Below are positions 53,793-62,312 of a DNA stretch of 64,000 bases, in pieces; within the stretch, counting starts at the first letter, position 1, and each line of letters opens with the position of its first letter. The stretch spans positions 1 to 64,000 of the forward strand of contig CALKNZ010000043.1 of NCBI GenBank assembly GCA_938091995.1. Direction: 5' to 3'. Made by a program: the position numbers and the translations under genes. Origin of the DNA: an uncultured Luminiphilus sp. GTDB taxonomy: Bacteria > Pseudomonadota > Gammaproteobacteria > Pseudomonadales > Halieaceae. Under the pieces are notes generated by a model. The model ran no database searches, had not been told where the DNA came from, and saw nothing but the letters and a program-made list of their open reading frames with translations.

Positions 53793-55624
53793 AGCCGCGT
53801 GGCAGCTTGGTACCAGATGGGCGAACTGTACGCTCTATCTTGAATGAACTCTGGGGCTTTAGCTGGTCGTTCGACACCGAAGAAATCCGCATCGCGAGTT
53901 GTCCAACGCTTGCGCGGCACTTCAACAACACGTGCGTAATACACCGCATCTTCAGCCGCATTAAAAGTGGGGTCCATCCAAACAGCCCGCAAAGATGCAC
54001 TACCGTCAACCTCTTCAGTACCGGCGAGTGCCACATCATAAACGCGCTCTTTTGGCTCACCCCCTTCATCTATCCAAGCCTTCACCATTTGCAGCGCATG
54101 CAGATCGGGACCATCGGGCTCTTTCATCGCCATTAAGATAAATCGAGGCGCTGCAGACGCCAGAGAATCAGCGTCTAGCTTTGTCAAAGTGCCACCCATC
54201 GGCACCCCCCGCTGATAGCCAACGGAAGAGAGCGGCACAGACTTTAGATCTTGCTCGTTGAAGTCCCAGCCGCCAAAAACCCGCAGCTGAATTCGAGAGC
54301 CTGTGGTCGCGTAAACCTCCTTGCGTTGCATGGCATCAAACAAACTCTCCCGAGTATTTTCCTTGGCCCAAACCCCGGTAAGGCCAGAAGCACTCAATCG
54401 CCAGTTCTCGTTGAGGACTTGCGCCATCTTAGTGAACATGCGTTCTGCTGAGGGCTCTGTGGAACGGAATTTCCCGAAGAAATTATCCTCCGCCACGGCG
54501 CTGTAGCCGGTATGTGAATCTGTCGCACCTATCATCCCAAACTGATATGGATTAGCTCCCAGGTTCTGACGGTATGCCAACCCCTGTGCCAACGCGGGCC
54601 GCGCGTACTCTTGAGCAAACATCCAGTCAGCTTTGTCGGCAGTGAGCGCAATGTTCCCCTCATCCCAGCGCTCAAAGTCTGCATAGCGGTCCTCTGGGGA
54701 TAGAAAAGGATGGGTTTCAGAGTCGCCCTTTACCTGAGTCACCTCCAGAAGTGGTTCCCAGCGGGCTCTGGCTTGTGCATATTCTCGAGTCAGCGGCTCG
54801 CCGGCCAATGTGGCTGGGGCAAACATACGGCCATTACTGACATTAGAATTGTGAGGAATGGCAAGCACTAGGCCTTCGGTCACCGATTCGTAATAAGCCA
54901 TGGCCTTCCACAGATCTTCTGGATCGTTACTGTCCTGAGAGGAAAATGGAACAAGCTGGTCGGCATGACCCTGTCCCTCGCGATAAAGAACCACTCGGTG
55001 CAGGTTGTCTCCAGAGATCGTAGAAGTCCATTCATAAGCTGGAAATGCCGTGAACAAGTGCGGCTGATTGTGACGATCCGCCGCCGCAACAGCCGCCTGC
55101 CAAGCCGCAGAGACGACCGCGGGAGGTGTCTTATTTTCCGGCGTCGGATTTTGAAAAGCGTCGGAGAATGCCATGGTAAGCTCGCCCATACGGTCGCTAC
55201 GCAGCAGAGCCAGCCAGTCTTTGCCTAGCGCCCAATCCTTTAGTCGCGAGTCTTCGGCATCTAGCAGTCGATAAACAGAGAGATATTCCGCATGGTCACT
55301 GATCGCGAGAAAATCGTGACGGTACCGCGGTCGAACTGACATGCCGTTACCCGCCTGCACCACTTCCCCCCTGGCAAAGCGGTAGGCCGTTTCCGGGGTT
55401 ATCCGCGAGCCCATGGTGTAGGCATCGGCTGAATTGCTAGTGTGCAGGTGTAAATCACCCCAATAGAGCTGGGTTCGATCAGAATCTGGATTAGGCGAGT
55501 AACTTTCACTGGCAGCTACCGCGAGCGTCAATACTCCCGCACTCAACGTCAATCCCGTCTGTAAACCTCTGACGCAAAGTTTGAACGGGAGGGTCCTGTG
55601 TCGCACACCGGCCAATAACTTCAC
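53789..55624 (-). CDS. DUF3604 domain protein, probable periplasmic metal-dependent hydrolase
   Basis: This 611-residue protein has an N-terminal signal segment (LTLSAGVLTLAVAASE) and the DUF3604 fold, a PHP-like metal-binding domain. Candidate metal-binding segments are GDLHLHTS (His59, His61), ISDHAEYLS, IPHNSNVS and ATDSHTGYS, all intact. DUF3604 has no established activity; genes of this type are common beside TonB receptors and Rieske oxygenases in marine and soil bacteria. The ATG overlaps the Rieske stop and its own stop overlaps the first GST gene, both by four bases, so the three are a coupled set. Exported, unlike its neighbours. Confidence 0.88.
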   Translation of the reverse strand: MKLLAGVRHRTLPFKLCVRGLQTGLTLSAGVLTLAVAASESYSPNPDSDRTQLYWGDLHLHTSNSADAYTMGSRITPETAYRFARGEVVQAGNGMSVRPRYRHDFLAISDHAEYLSVYRLLDAEDSRLKDWALGKDWLALLRSDRMGELTMAFSDAFQNPTPENKTPPAVVSAAWQAAVAAADRHNQPHLFTAFPAYEWTSTISGDNLHRVVLYREGQGHADQLVPFSSQDSNDPEDLWKAMAYYESVTEGLVLAIPHNSNVSNGRMFAPATLAGEPLTREYAQARARWEPLLEVTQVKGDSETHPFLSPEDRYADFERWDEGNIALTADKADWMFAQEYARPALAQGLAYRQNLGANPYQFGMIGATDSHTGYSAVAEDNFFGKFRSTEPSAERMFTKMAQVLNENWRLSASGLTGVWAKENTRESLFDAMQRKEVYATTGSRIQLRVFGGWDFNEQDLKSVPLSSVGYQRGVPMGGTLTKLDADSLASAAPRFILMAMKEPDGPDLHALQMVKAWIDEGGEPKERVYDVALAGTEEVDGSASLRAVWMDPTFNAAEDAVYYARVVEVPRKRWTTRDADFFGVERPAKAPEFIQDRAYSSPIWYQAATRL

Positions 55625-57009
55625 GGCTGTTTAATGCCTAAGCGCTTCTCAAGCTCAACGTGAAAGTGGCGTAGGCGCTGCTCCTGTTCACCCCAAAGTT
55701 GACCCTGAAAAGCCCTGCTATTCATGCCCTCTTGAACAGAGGGTAAAAACGCCGCATCTTGTCCGAGCACCAGACCCAGCCCGGGATCCTCATCTTTGAG
55801 ATAAGTTTCCGTGGGCGCTCGGTCACGCCCCGTCACATCGGTATGTTCAGGCAGCCCCATCCATGCCGGTGGGCAATAGTTAGGATCGTCCACGGGAAAC
55901 ATCAGGGTCATTGTGTCGTACCAAAATTTTTGTGGGTCAGTATCGTGGGGTAAAAAGCGCATCAGAAAGATGGCTTCGGGATGACAACCAATCTGTACGT
56001 TGGGAAAGATCCCCGTCGCCCAGCTATCGGACAGTTGTCCGTCGGTAAAACGTTCATAACCCAGTTGTAAACGCTGAGAGCGAGCTCGCTTACCTTGCTG
56101 AATGGCAGCACGAACCTCCAAGGCAGTTCCTGTGAAAGACTCGGGGTCAACCCCAGCCTCCCGCAGCATAAACTGCAAGCCCTCGTTGACGGTTACCTGA
56201 TCGGGAAAGCGGGGGCTAGGTTGACCTAGAGGCACAATCATACGACTGGCGCCCTTGGGATAGAGATCATACTGAACGTTCATATCACTCATGACGCCCC
56301 GAGTCTCCGGATGAACGGCGTGCAGGTGGTAGCTCTCATAAAACGCCTCAACGCCTACCTTCCAGTTTGAGCACCATTCACTGCGGACGTGTCGAACAAC
56401 CTTCATTTGATCAATCTGATAATTTTCTAAATATCCTTCAGGTAGTCCAATTTCGTGATTAACAGGCGCGGCGTCTTCGTCCATGTTGATAAAGATCAGG
56501 CCTGCGTGAACTTCACACCGTGCACGCTTGAGGCTGGGACGGTGACTCACCACCTCAGGCTTAAACGTTTCCTCATCGGTAATACTGCGCAGCGCACCGC
56601 CGTTGGTGAAACTCCAACTGTGAAACGGACACACAAACACCTTACGATTACCGCGTTCCTCAGACAACAGACGCGAGCCGCGATGTGGACAAACGTTATA
56701 AAAAGCGACCACGCCTTCAGAGGTATTCGAAATAATGAATGACTCATGCCGGATGCGGAATAAAAAATAATCACCCGTATTGGGCACATCGCTAACAACC
56801 CCTGCGAGCAGCCAGCTGCGAGTCCACATATCGTCCCATTCTCGGGCCATGTACTCCTGAGAAAAATAGCCGCTTTTGTCGTGGACCGCGGTGCCATTGT
56901 CAATATCAGGTTGTTTAGCCTCCAAGCAATCGACGGGGGCGTCTGGGTTGATGACCGCCGTTGGTATCAATTTACTATTCACACGCGTCTCCTCATTTGG
57001 GGTAGGCAT
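55621..57009 (-). CDS. Rieske non-haem iron oxygenase alpha subunit, alpha-only type
   Basis: This 462-residue oxygenase has a 2Fe-2S site at Cys107/His109 (CPHRG) and Cys127/His130 (CPFHSW), and a mononuclear iron site in EAFYESYHLHAVH (His228, His233). The residue that usually bridges the two iron centres is Asp; here it is Glu225, a variant described for CntA-like carnitine oxygenases. No beta-subunit gene is next to it, in contrast to the oxygenase at 1717-3051, so it is probably a homotrimer. Electron-transfer partners are not in the window. It is coupled to the DUF3604 gene downstream and lies three bases after the DUF35 gene. Confidence 0.9.
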   Translation of the reverse strand: MPTPNEETRVNSKLIPTAVINPDAPVDCLEAKQPDIDNGTAVHDKSGYFSQEYMAREWDDMWTRSWLLAGVVSDVPNTGDYFLFRIRHESFIISNTSEGVVAFYNVCPHRGSRLLSEERGNRKVFVCPFHSWSFTNGGALRSITDEETFKPEVVSHRPSLKRARCEVHAGLIFINMDEDAAPVNHEIGLPEGYLENYQIDQMKVVRHVRSEWCSNWKVGVEAFYESYHLHAVHPETRGVMSDMNVQYDLYPKGASRMIVPLGQPSPRFPDQVTVNEGLQFMLREAGVDPESFTGTALEVRAAIQQGKRARSQRLQLGYERFTDGQLSDSWATGIFPNVQIGCHPEAIFLMRFLPHDTDPQKFWYDTMTLMFPVDDPNYCPPAWMGLPEHTDVTGRDRAPTETYLKDEDPGLGLVLGQDAAFLPSVQEGMNSRAFQGQLWGEQEQRLRHFHVELEKRLGIKQP

Positions 57010-57012
57010 TTA

Positions 57013-57402
57013 TCAACTTTTCGATGCAGGTATAAAAACGGGCCTGATATCGGCGCCTCCCACCGTCCTAAACGTCAGCGTTACGGCCATACCACTGATC
57101 ACTTGATTGGGGTCCACATCAACGACATGACTCATCATTGTCACGCCCTCCTCCAACTCGATAAGAGCCACGATGTAAGGTGCCGCAAAGTCGGCTGAGA
57201 CCCCTCTTCGAACCACACTAAAGCTCGCCACCTGTCCTCGACCCGATGCCACCTTCCAGTGAACATGCTCACTGCCACAAAGCTTACAGACAACCCTTGG
57301 ATAAAACTGATAGGCACCGCAATCACCACATTGTTGAATGCGTAACTGTCCTTCGGCGACACCGTCAAAAAAAACCTGATTGAGCTGATCAACCCCAGCC
57401 AT
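57013..57402 (-). CDS. DUF35 OB-fold / zinc-ribbon protein, partner of the thiolase-fold enzyme
   Basis: This is a 129-residue protein with a zinc ribbon (CGDCG and CKLCG, 11 residues between the pairs) and an OB-fold ending in a long strand pattern (ALIELEEGVTMMSHVV). It is the standard DUF35 architecture. In steroid side-chain catabolism, retro-aldolases of the Ltp2 type need a DUF35 domain to be active. It starts 12 bases after the stop of the thiolase-fold gene, the normal partner order. Confidence 0.9.
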   Translation of the reverse strand: MAGVDQLNQVFFDGVAEGQLRIQQCGDCGAYQFYPRVVCKLCGSEHVHWKVASGRGQVASFSVVRRGVSADFAAPYIVALIELEEGVTMMSHVVDVDPNQVISGMAVTLTFRTVGGADIRPVFIPASKS

Positions 57403-57414
57403 CTTTTGACCTCA

Positions 57415-58575
57415 TCAATTTTCTCTTCCCAGGATCACGGTCGCGTGACTGGACATAATGCCGCCCTGAGCGTGCAACAATGTATGTTCAAGATGCGCCA
57501 ACTGTCGCTCATTAGCCGCTCCTCGGTACTGACGAACGGCCTCGGTCAGTCCAAATATGGCGCCTGGATTACCCGGATGACAATGGGACAGCATACCGCC
57601 GTGGGTATTCACTGGCAGCGTCCCGCCAGGCTGTGTCACACCACTAGCTAAAAATTCACCGCCCGCGCCTTTATCACAAAAACCAAGGTCTTCGAGCTGT
57701 ATCAACAAGGCCGGCGAAAAACAGTCATAAAGCTGTGCCAGCTGAATGTCAGCCGGCTCAATGCCCGCCTGCTCGAAAGCGGCCTTACCGGAATCCGCAG
57801 CGGCAGACTGGGTGAGATCGGTTGCCTGACTGATGTGCTCGTAATGATGCCCCTCACCGTAGCCCTTGAGCACAATAGGAGCATGAGGTAGGTCACGTGC
57901 TCGTTCAAGGGTCGTCAGCACTACCGCCGCGCCACCATCAGAGACAATCGAACAATCAAGTAATTTTAAGGGGTCGGCAATGGGTTTGGAGGCAAGAACG
58001 TCATCAACAGTCACCCGCTCGCGATACTGTGCCGTCGGGTTTTGGTGTGCCCAAGCTCGGGATGACACCATGGCCTCGGCAAATTGTGCTTCAGTGGTGC
58101 CAAAGGCATCCATGTGCGCACGGGCTATTAACGCATAGTAGGCTGGTACCGTCGGTCCGTAGGGCTGCTCAAATTGTGGATGCCCGGAGCTGGACTGTAC
58201 CGCCATCGCCCGGTCGCGTGTCATAAAACTCCGCATGCTGTCTGCCATGGACACCACCACCGTCGTGGCGAGCCCCGTTTGGATAGCTGCCGCGGCATAG
58301 CGCAAAGCGGTATAAGTTGTACCGCCCCCTGTACCAACGCTTAAACAATGTCCCGGAGTGAGCCCGGCATACTCAGCGGTAGCTTCTGCGTGATACATGA
58401 CCGGAGCGACCAGCGAATTACAGGTAATCAATCCATCAATAGCACTGGGCTGGAGACCGGCATCGGCAATCGCCCCCAGTGTCGCCTGCACCCCCAACGC
58501 CATGGGACCGCGATCAGTGACTATCCCAAGGTCCGTTTCAAAACTTCCGACGATCGCAACATTGGCAAGATCCAT
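57415..58575 (-). CDS. Thiolase-fold acyl-CoA enzyme without the usual Cys nucleophile (Ltp2/lipid-transfer like)
   Basis: This 386-residue thiolase-fold protein has TCNSLVAP and the Gly-rich area SVGTGGGTTYTAL around residue 83, where ordinary thiolases carry the nucleophilic Cys in CxSG. Here that place is Gly/Thr, so classic thiolysis is unlikely. The C-terminal segment NTHGGMLSHCHPGNPG keeps a His. This pattern is that of aldolase-type relatives (Ltp2), which release a ketone from a beta-hydroxy-acyl-CoA with a DUF35 partner. The gene follows two MaoC hydratases and precedes DUF35. Confidence 0.88.
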   Translation of the reverse strand: MDLANVAIVGSFETDLGIVTDRGPMALGVQATLGAIADAGLQPSAIDGLITCNSLVAPVMYHAEATAEYAGLTPGHCLSVGTGGGTTYTALRYAAAAIQTGLATTVVVSMADSMRSFMTRDRAMAVQSSSGHPQFEQPYGPTVPAYYALIARAHMDAFGTTEAQFAEAMVSSRAWAHQNPTAQYRERVTVDDVLASKPIADPLKLLDCSIVSDGGAAVVLTTLERARDLPHAPIVLKGYGEGHHYEHISQATDLTQSAAADSGKAAFEQAGIEPADIQLAQLYDCFSPALLIQLEDLGFCDKGAGGEFLASGVTQPGGTLPVNTHGGMLSHCHPGNPGAIFGLTEAVRQYRGAANERQLAHLEHTLLHAQGGIMSSHATVILGREN

Positions 58576-58578
58576 AAG

Positions 58579-58995
58579 TCAGCCCACCGCTGCAAATAAC
58601 TTTGCACCAATCGTTCCAGGCGCAACAACCTCACCAGCCTCGTTACGAATCCCTACGTCAATTTCTAATGCACCACTAGGGGCATCATAGGCGGTAATCG
58701 AGGCCGTCGCCGTCAATGTCTCACCAATGTAGGTAGCACCGCGGTTCGAGTAGGATACGGAAGTAATCATGCCCGCATCGCCCAGCCATTCATCGACTAA
58801 CTGATGCAACCAGTCACCAAGCATAGGGCCTGCAAGCACCAAACCGGGATACCCCTCAACCTCCGTTGCGTAGGGCAGATCAAAATGAATACGGTGGCCA
58901 TTCCAAAGTGACGCGTTATAAAGCATAAGCTGTACGTTGTCGGGGGTGTGTTGCCGCTCGGGCAATGGCATACCAACGGCGGGTTCCGGGATCAT
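58579..58995 (-). CDS. MaoC-like acyl-CoA hydratase, hydratase-2 type
   Basis: This is a 138-residue hot-dog protein with the hydratase signature WNGHRIHFD (residues 31-39), carrying the catalytic Asn/His/Asp set of R-specific hydratases. The rest matches the acyl-dehydratase C-terminal halves. Its ATG overlaps the stop of the other MaoC gene (ATGA), so the two are made in step and may pair into one hydratase, as ChsH1 and ChsH2 do in steroid degradation. It lies four bases before the thiolase-fold gene. Confidence 0.88.
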   Translation of the reverse strand: MIPEPAVGMPLPERQHTPDNVQLMLYNASLWNGHRIHFDLPYATEVEGYPGLVLAGPMLGDWLHQLVDEWLGDAGMITSVSYSNRGATYIGETLTATASITAYDAPSGALEIDVGIRNEAGEVVAPGTIGAKLFAAVG

Positions 58996-59447
58996 CGCAG
59001 GATCCTTGTCGTTTTTTCACGAATCACCAGCTCATCATCGTCATTGCGGATATCCATAATAATCTCGTAAAAAATAAGCGATCCAGAGCGCCCCGCCTTT
59101 TCATAAATAGCCGTGAGTGTGCGGACCGAGGTCAGCCAGTCCCCCGGACGTATGGGCATTAGGTACTCGATGTCGAGCCCCCCCGCCATGGCCCGCTCTA
59201 GCGGAAATTTCGGCAGCAGCGTGTCTATGGATACACCATCGGGCGTAAGTCGATCGAGCTCAACAACATCCCAAAACAGCGGCACATGAAACATGGGGGG
59301 TGCAACATCACCATCCAAATACTTACGCTGGCGATTACCTGTGGCGACCGCATATTTGCGAATGTCCCGACGCGTTACGATCTCTCGTTGAGGTTTACTT
59401 TTGCGACCTATGTTGGTCAGCAACTCATCAGAGATTAATCCCGTCAT
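58992..59447 (-). CDS. MaoC-like N-terminal dehydratase domain protein
   Basis: This 151-residue hot-dog protein of the FAS1-like/MaoC N-terminal type has EIVTRRDIRKYAVATGN and MPIRPGDWLTSVRTLTAI, and lacks the HRIHxD motif. It is probably the inactive or structural half of a two-chain hydratase, with the downstream chain carrying the active site. The ATG at 59447 forms an ATGA overlap with the acyl-CoA synthetase stop; an upstream GTG or ATG at 59465 is possible but would overlap that gene by 22 bases. Confidence 0.85.
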   Translation of the reverse strand: MTGLISDELLTNIGRKSKPQREIVTRRDIRKYAVATGNRQRKYLDGDVAPPMFHVPLFWDVVELDRLTPDGVSIDTLLPKFPLERAMAGGLDIEYLMPIRPGDWLTSVRTLTAIYEKAGRSGSLIFYEIIMDIRNDDDELVIREKTTRILR

Positions 59448-60994
59448 ACGGTGCGCTCCTGCCAATAGGGGTCTCGCAACTCGCGCTTCAGAATTTTTCC
59501 TGTGGGTGCCTTTGGAAGCGCCTCGACAAAATCAACACTTTTGGGTTTTTGATAGGACGCTAAATGCTCACTGGCGACGGTGATAATCTCTGCCTCAGTG
59601 GCCGTATGATCTGGCTTCAGGACGACGACCGCTTTCACAGCTTCGCCCCAAGTATCATCGGGAATACCAAATACCGCCGATTCCAAAACTGCGGGATGTT
59701 GATGAATAGCAGCCTCAACCTGGGTGCTGTAGATATTTTCACCACCAGATATGATCATGTCTTTTGCACGATCAACAATAAACAGATAACCCTGCGCGTC
59801 CCAGACCGCTATGTCACCGGTCCACATCCAACCATCTCGCAGTATTTCAGCTGTGAGTTCGGGTCGCTGCCAATAACCCACCATGTTGGCCTCAGAGCGC
59901 ACCACGATCTCGCCTGGTGTCTGGCTGTCTCTGGGAACAGGCAATCCTGACGGATCCACCACCTGAACCTCGGTGACAAAACCGGGACGACCACAGGAGC
60001 TAAGGCGTTCACTATGGCGCCCTTCTAAAGCGTCGATATGATCTTCTTGAGTCAAAAAAGTCATGGTCATACCTTCGGTCTGACCATAGCCTTGAATCAA
60101 GGTGCAGGGAAACGCTTTCATCGCCGCTTCAACAACGGAACGCGGCATAGGTCCGCCACCGTATTGAAAATTGCGCAAGCTACTGAGGTCGTAGTCGGAA
60201 AAGCCATCCACTGCCATCATCCAGTTGATCATGGTAGTGATGCCCAAAAAGGCAGAAACACGCTCTCGCTGAATAACTTCAAGTGCCAATTTTGCCTCAA
60301 AGTTAATCAGCACAACCGGACAACCGTGGGCCATATAGTTCATTGCCAGAGCCACAGGAATGTGAAACATCTGTCCTGTCAGCATGTAGACATCCGTGGG
60401 AACGATTCGCTCAGCCACCGTTTGATTAATCATGCCCATGTAAAGGGAGTGGTGAGTATGCAATGCGCCCTTGGATAGTCCGGTAGTGCCACCCGTGTAG
60501 AGGATAAGTACGGGGTCATCAGCAGATACTTGTGCCGCTGCAGCGGGTTCCTCGCTTGAGGCAGCGGCGACTAGACGTTCGTAGTCATCCTCAGGCTGGT
60601 CTTCAAAAATAAACCAATGATCAATGTGAATCTTTTGACGAAGGCGTTCAGCCAACTCACGATACTCGGACGAAACAACAATGACACGAGGTTCACCATC
60701 TTCAAGTAGGCGCAGCAATTCCACATCACTGAGGCGCCAGTTTAATGGCAATGCGATCAACCCGCAGCGCGCAGCGCCGTAAAATACTTCCATGTACTGA
60801 ATACAGTTTTTGGACAGGATCGCCACCCGGTCACCCTTAGACAAACCAAGATCATCCCGCAACGCGTTGGCGAGTCGTCTAACACGCTCGTCTAGGTCAC
60901 CAAAGGTAATTCGACGTCCATTAGGCACATCGACCAACGCCTCCCGCTGAGGTTCTAGGCTCGCGGTTTTTGCCGGGATACTTCCAATATTCAT
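59444..60994 (-). CDS. Acyl-CoA synthetase (AMP-forming, class I adenylate-forming)
   Basis: This 516-residue ligase activates a carboxylic acid through an acyl-AMP to acyl-CoA. The phosphate loop is LYTGGTTGLSKGA, then GYGQTEGM, MWTGDIA and the catalytic C-terminal lysine region PKAPTGKILKREL. The ATG at 60994 (MNIGSIPAKTASLEP) matches the family N-terminus and leaves a short gap to the SnoaL gene; an in-frame ATG at 61030 would give 528 residues and overlap that gene by 26 bases. It follows the SnoaL gene and precedes the MaoC pair. Confidence 0.9.
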   Translation of the reverse strand: MNIGSIPAKTASLEPQREALVDVPNGRRITFGDLDERVRRLANALRDDLGLSKGDRVAILSKNCIQYMEVFYGAARCGLIALPLNWRLSDVELLRLLEDGEPRVIVVSSEYRELAERLRQKIHIDHWFIFEDQPEDDYERLVAAASSEEPAAAAQVSADDPVLILYTGGTTGLSKGALHTHHSLYMGMINQTVAERIVPTDVYMLTGQMFHIPVALAMNYMAHGCPVVLINFEAKLALEVIQRERVSAFLGITTMINWMMAVDGFSDYDLSSLRNFQYGGGPMPRSVVEAAMKAFPCTLIQGYGQTEGMTMTFLTQEDHIDALEGRHSERLSSCGRPGFVTEVQVVDPSGLPVPRDSQTPGEIVVRSEANMVGYWQRPELTAEILRDGWMWTGDIAVWDAQGYLFIVDRAKDMIISGGENIYSTQVEAAIHQHPAVLESAVFGIPDDTWGEAVKAVVVLKPDHTATEAEIITVASEHLASYQKPKSVDFVEALPKAPTGKILKRELRDPYWQERTV

Positions 60995-61004
60995 GCCCGC
61001 GATC

Positions 61005-61433
61005 TCAGTAGGCGCTGTCAAGGTCGACATGACGGGTTGCAATGCGCCATTGGTTGTCGACCAGACGAACCGTATCGCGATACAAACCAGTGCTAAGCAA
61101 CTTCGTGGTGCCTTCTTCGGTCGCAAATAACGTGAGGTTAGAGGTCACTTCAACAACACCCTCCGAGGCAGTAAAAAAAGAGTTCGACACAACGTGTCGT
61201 CTCACGTCGTTTTGGGAGGCCATAGCATCTCGATATAGCTGCATGACGTTATCACGCCCCTCGAAGGGCCCCACCAGGTCACCACCAGCAATGCATAAGC
61301 TGACAACGGCATCCTCACAGAAGCCTGACTCGAGCAATTCAAGGTCACGTTGATCATAGGCATATGAGGCCCGCGCGAGTAATTCGGTGATAGCAAACTT
61401 GTCATCAGCAGACGGCATAATGGGAATCTCCAT
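61005..61433 (-). CDS. SnoaL-like / ring-hydroxylating dioxygenase beta-like protein
   Basis: This 142-residue NTF2-fold protein (SnoaL_4 type) has the segments FAITELLARASYAYDQRDL, ESGFCEDAVVSL and DTVRLVDNQWRIATRHV. The ATG at 61433 has GAGA about five bases upstream; an ATG at 61418 or a longer in-frame version from 61550 lacks a good ribosome site. It is not adjacent to the Rieske gene, so a role as its small subunit is unlikely; an isomerase or accessory role is possible. Substrate unknown. Confidence 0.8.
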   Translation of the reverse strand: MEIPIMPSADDKFAITELLARASYAYDQRDLELLESGFCEDAVVSLCIAGGDLVGPFEGRDNVMQLYRDAMASQNDVRRHVVSNSFFTASEGVVEVTSNLTLFATEEGTTKLLSTGLYRDTVRLVDNQWRIATRHVDLDSAY

Positions 61434-61802
61434 TTTCTCTATATGGCGCCACCTTCTCGATAACGGCAGCTTTGAATGTTGGTGCAACACACTGAAATCC
61501 CTGGAAGGGCTTTCCCTCAACAAAGGCATCATCGGTGTTGTTTGCGACAATCTCGTAGAATTCAGTCATCGAGTGGAATCCTCAATAACCGCCGATTTCA
61601 ATTACCCGACGGCACCAGAAAGTTTTCTTATTTCAGGGGCACTCACGGGTGACAGCCCCGGGCCCCACTATCAGCATTTTCCGTCACCGGGTTAGCCAAC
61701 ACGCGCCACCAAGGGTATTACGCTTACTTGTGCCGAACAAGTCTTATAGGAAGTCTATTAAAAGGCCCCAAAAAAGGGGCTCAAAGAAATGCGGAGGCGG
61801 TG
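61434..61802. other. Non-coding region between the SnoaL and VOC genes
   Basis: These 369 bases contain no convincing gene on either strand; open frames on + overlap the SnoaL or VOC genes and lack a ribosome site. A hairpin at 61765-61780 may end the VOC-P450-MDR transcripts. A promoter for the SnoaL-to-SDR run should lie nearer the SnoaL start, but I cannot point to good hexamers. Confidence 0.4.
61765..61780 (-). terminator. Possible weak terminator after the VOC gene
   Basis: GCCCC (61765-61769) and GGGGC (61776-61780) form a five-base stem with an A6 loop. On the - strand it is followed by CTTTTAAT. The stem is short and the U-run brief, so confidence is modest. Confidence 0.4.
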
Positions 61803-62267
61803 TTATTCGATGGCAGCGACCCACTCAGCGATTACTGGCTGTAATGCTGTACCCACCAACTCGATGACCAAGCCACCCTCTGGTGGGGACAAATAACAAA
61901 TCAAGCCATAACCATCATCGGGTGAGGCACCTGCAGCCAGGGCCCGCCAGCCCTGGGATTGCATGGCATTGGCAGCATCAGCCAGGTCCTCGGTCCAAAA
62001 GCCAATGTGACGACTGTCAGGCGACTTAGACGGATCATAAAAGGGTGAACTGCCCTGGCAGAGCTCGAGGTGCACCGGGCCTTCTCTGCTGTAGCACGCA
62101 TGAACCACTATTTCATGCACACCTGCTTCAGGCGTCCAAAAAGGCAGTGGGTCAAAGCTGCGTACCGGGCTCCATTCGACCCCTAGGCTTTGACCAAGAG
62201 AATCTCGCGCCGAGTAGATATCTGCCACTGCGATACCGTTGTGGAAACAATCACTCATTCTTAACAT
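61803..62267 (-). CDS. VOC / glyoxalase-like protein
   Basis: This 154-residue vicinal-oxygen-chelate protein starts MLRMSDCFHNGIAVAD, with the likely metal His near position 9 followed by the betaalphabetabetabeta pattern; further candidates lie in VHLELCQG and RHIGFWTEDL. The ATG at 62267 has GGAGGGA in a good position upstream; an in-frame ATG at 62258 is possible. It sits 45 bases after the P450 stop. Members include dioxygenases, epimerases and glyoxalases, so the role is not assigned. Confidence 0.85.
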   Translation of the reverse strand: MLRMSDCFHNGIAVADIYSARDSLGQSLGVEWSPVRSFDPLPFWTPEAGVHEIVVHACYSREGPVHLELCQGSSPFYDPSKSPDSRHIGFWTEDLADAANAMQSQGWRALAAGASPDDGYGLICYLSPPEGGLVIELVGTALQPVIAEWVAAIE

Positions 62268-62312
62268 ACAGTCCCTCCTCGGGATCGCCACCGTTACTTT
62301 ACGAAGGACCTG

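Noticed and set aside
61387-61695. 102-codon frame on the + strand over the SnoaL start and the following gap
   Set aside because: It overlaps a well-supported gene on the opposite strand and its product resembles nothing known.
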